Below are positions 5,392-5,422 of a DNA stretch of 5,422 nt, piece by piece. The stretch is from Aquimarina sp. (lineage in GTDB: Bacteria; Bacteroidota; Bacteroidia; Flavobacteriales; Flavobacteriaceae), in contig JAHDEF010000127.1 in the NCBI GenBank assembly GCA_020628975.1, forward strand, positions 1-5,422. The letters are read 5' to 3'. The notes beneath the pieces were generated by a model. It worked only from the letters and a program-made list of their open reading frames with translations. It did not search any database and was not told the DNA's origin. The first letter of the stretch is position 1. Every line of letters starts with the position of its first letter. Position numbers and translations under genes: made by a program.

Positions 5392-5422
5392 AACCTACTC
5401 TTTTGATAATAAATGATACCCT

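Noticed and set aside
1..5422. A new defence, secretion or biosynthetic gene system
   Set aside because: Apart from the GIN/S41 pair, the genes are separate transcription units with housekeeping or unknown roles; no effector, toxin-antitoxin, nuclease or reverse transcriptase signature was seen.

Overview
The window looks like an ordinary piece of chromosome from a member of the Bacteroidota, most likely the family Flavobacteriaceae. The DNA is strongly AT-rich and Shine-Dalgarno sequences are largely absent. One clear -7 box of the Bacteroidota type (TAnnTTTG) is present. The protein families also fit: a GIN-domain (DUF2807) protein, an S41 lipoprotein protease, a DUF4442 hotdog protein, a secreted protein with T9SS-tail-like repeats, and small flavobacterial-style orphan proteins. 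I see no tRNA, rRNA, CRISPR array, transposase or phage gene.

Layout, left to right. Bases 1-475 (minus) hold the first 158 codons of a MOSC-domain protein whose 3' end lies outside the window; it has no ATG and probably starts at TTG. Bases 476-919 contain no convincing gene, only several inverted repeats near the MOSC start and the terminator of the next gene. Bases 920-1504 (minus) encode a 194-residue exported protein made of two related beta domains. Bases 1505-1895 are again gene-free and hold that gene's promoter, a palindromic intergenic element and the terminator of the S41 gene. Bases 1896-4185 (minus) form a two-gene operon: a GIN-domain exported protein followed after 1 nt by an S41 lipoprotein protease with PDZ domain. 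An 89-bp divergent intergenic region with two identical ATAGNNCTAT dyads separates this operon from a DUF4442 gene (4275-4733, plus). A 66-codon orphan gene (4810-5010, plus) follows and converges on a 123-codon orphan gene (5020-5391, minus). The terminator of that last gene lies inside the coding end of the 66-codon gene.

How the genes work together: only the GIN/S41 pair has strong evidence of being one unit (1-nt spacing, one promoter, one terminator). Both products are exported, so a joint envelope role is a reasonable inference, but the substrate is unknown. The other genes look like independent transcription units. Three of the seven genes appear to start with TTG, each forced by a nearby upstream in-frame stop. 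I found no convincing new multi-gene system. The most interesting items are the twin operator-like dyads, the terminator embedded in a convergent gene, and the two-repeat T9SS-like secreted protein.
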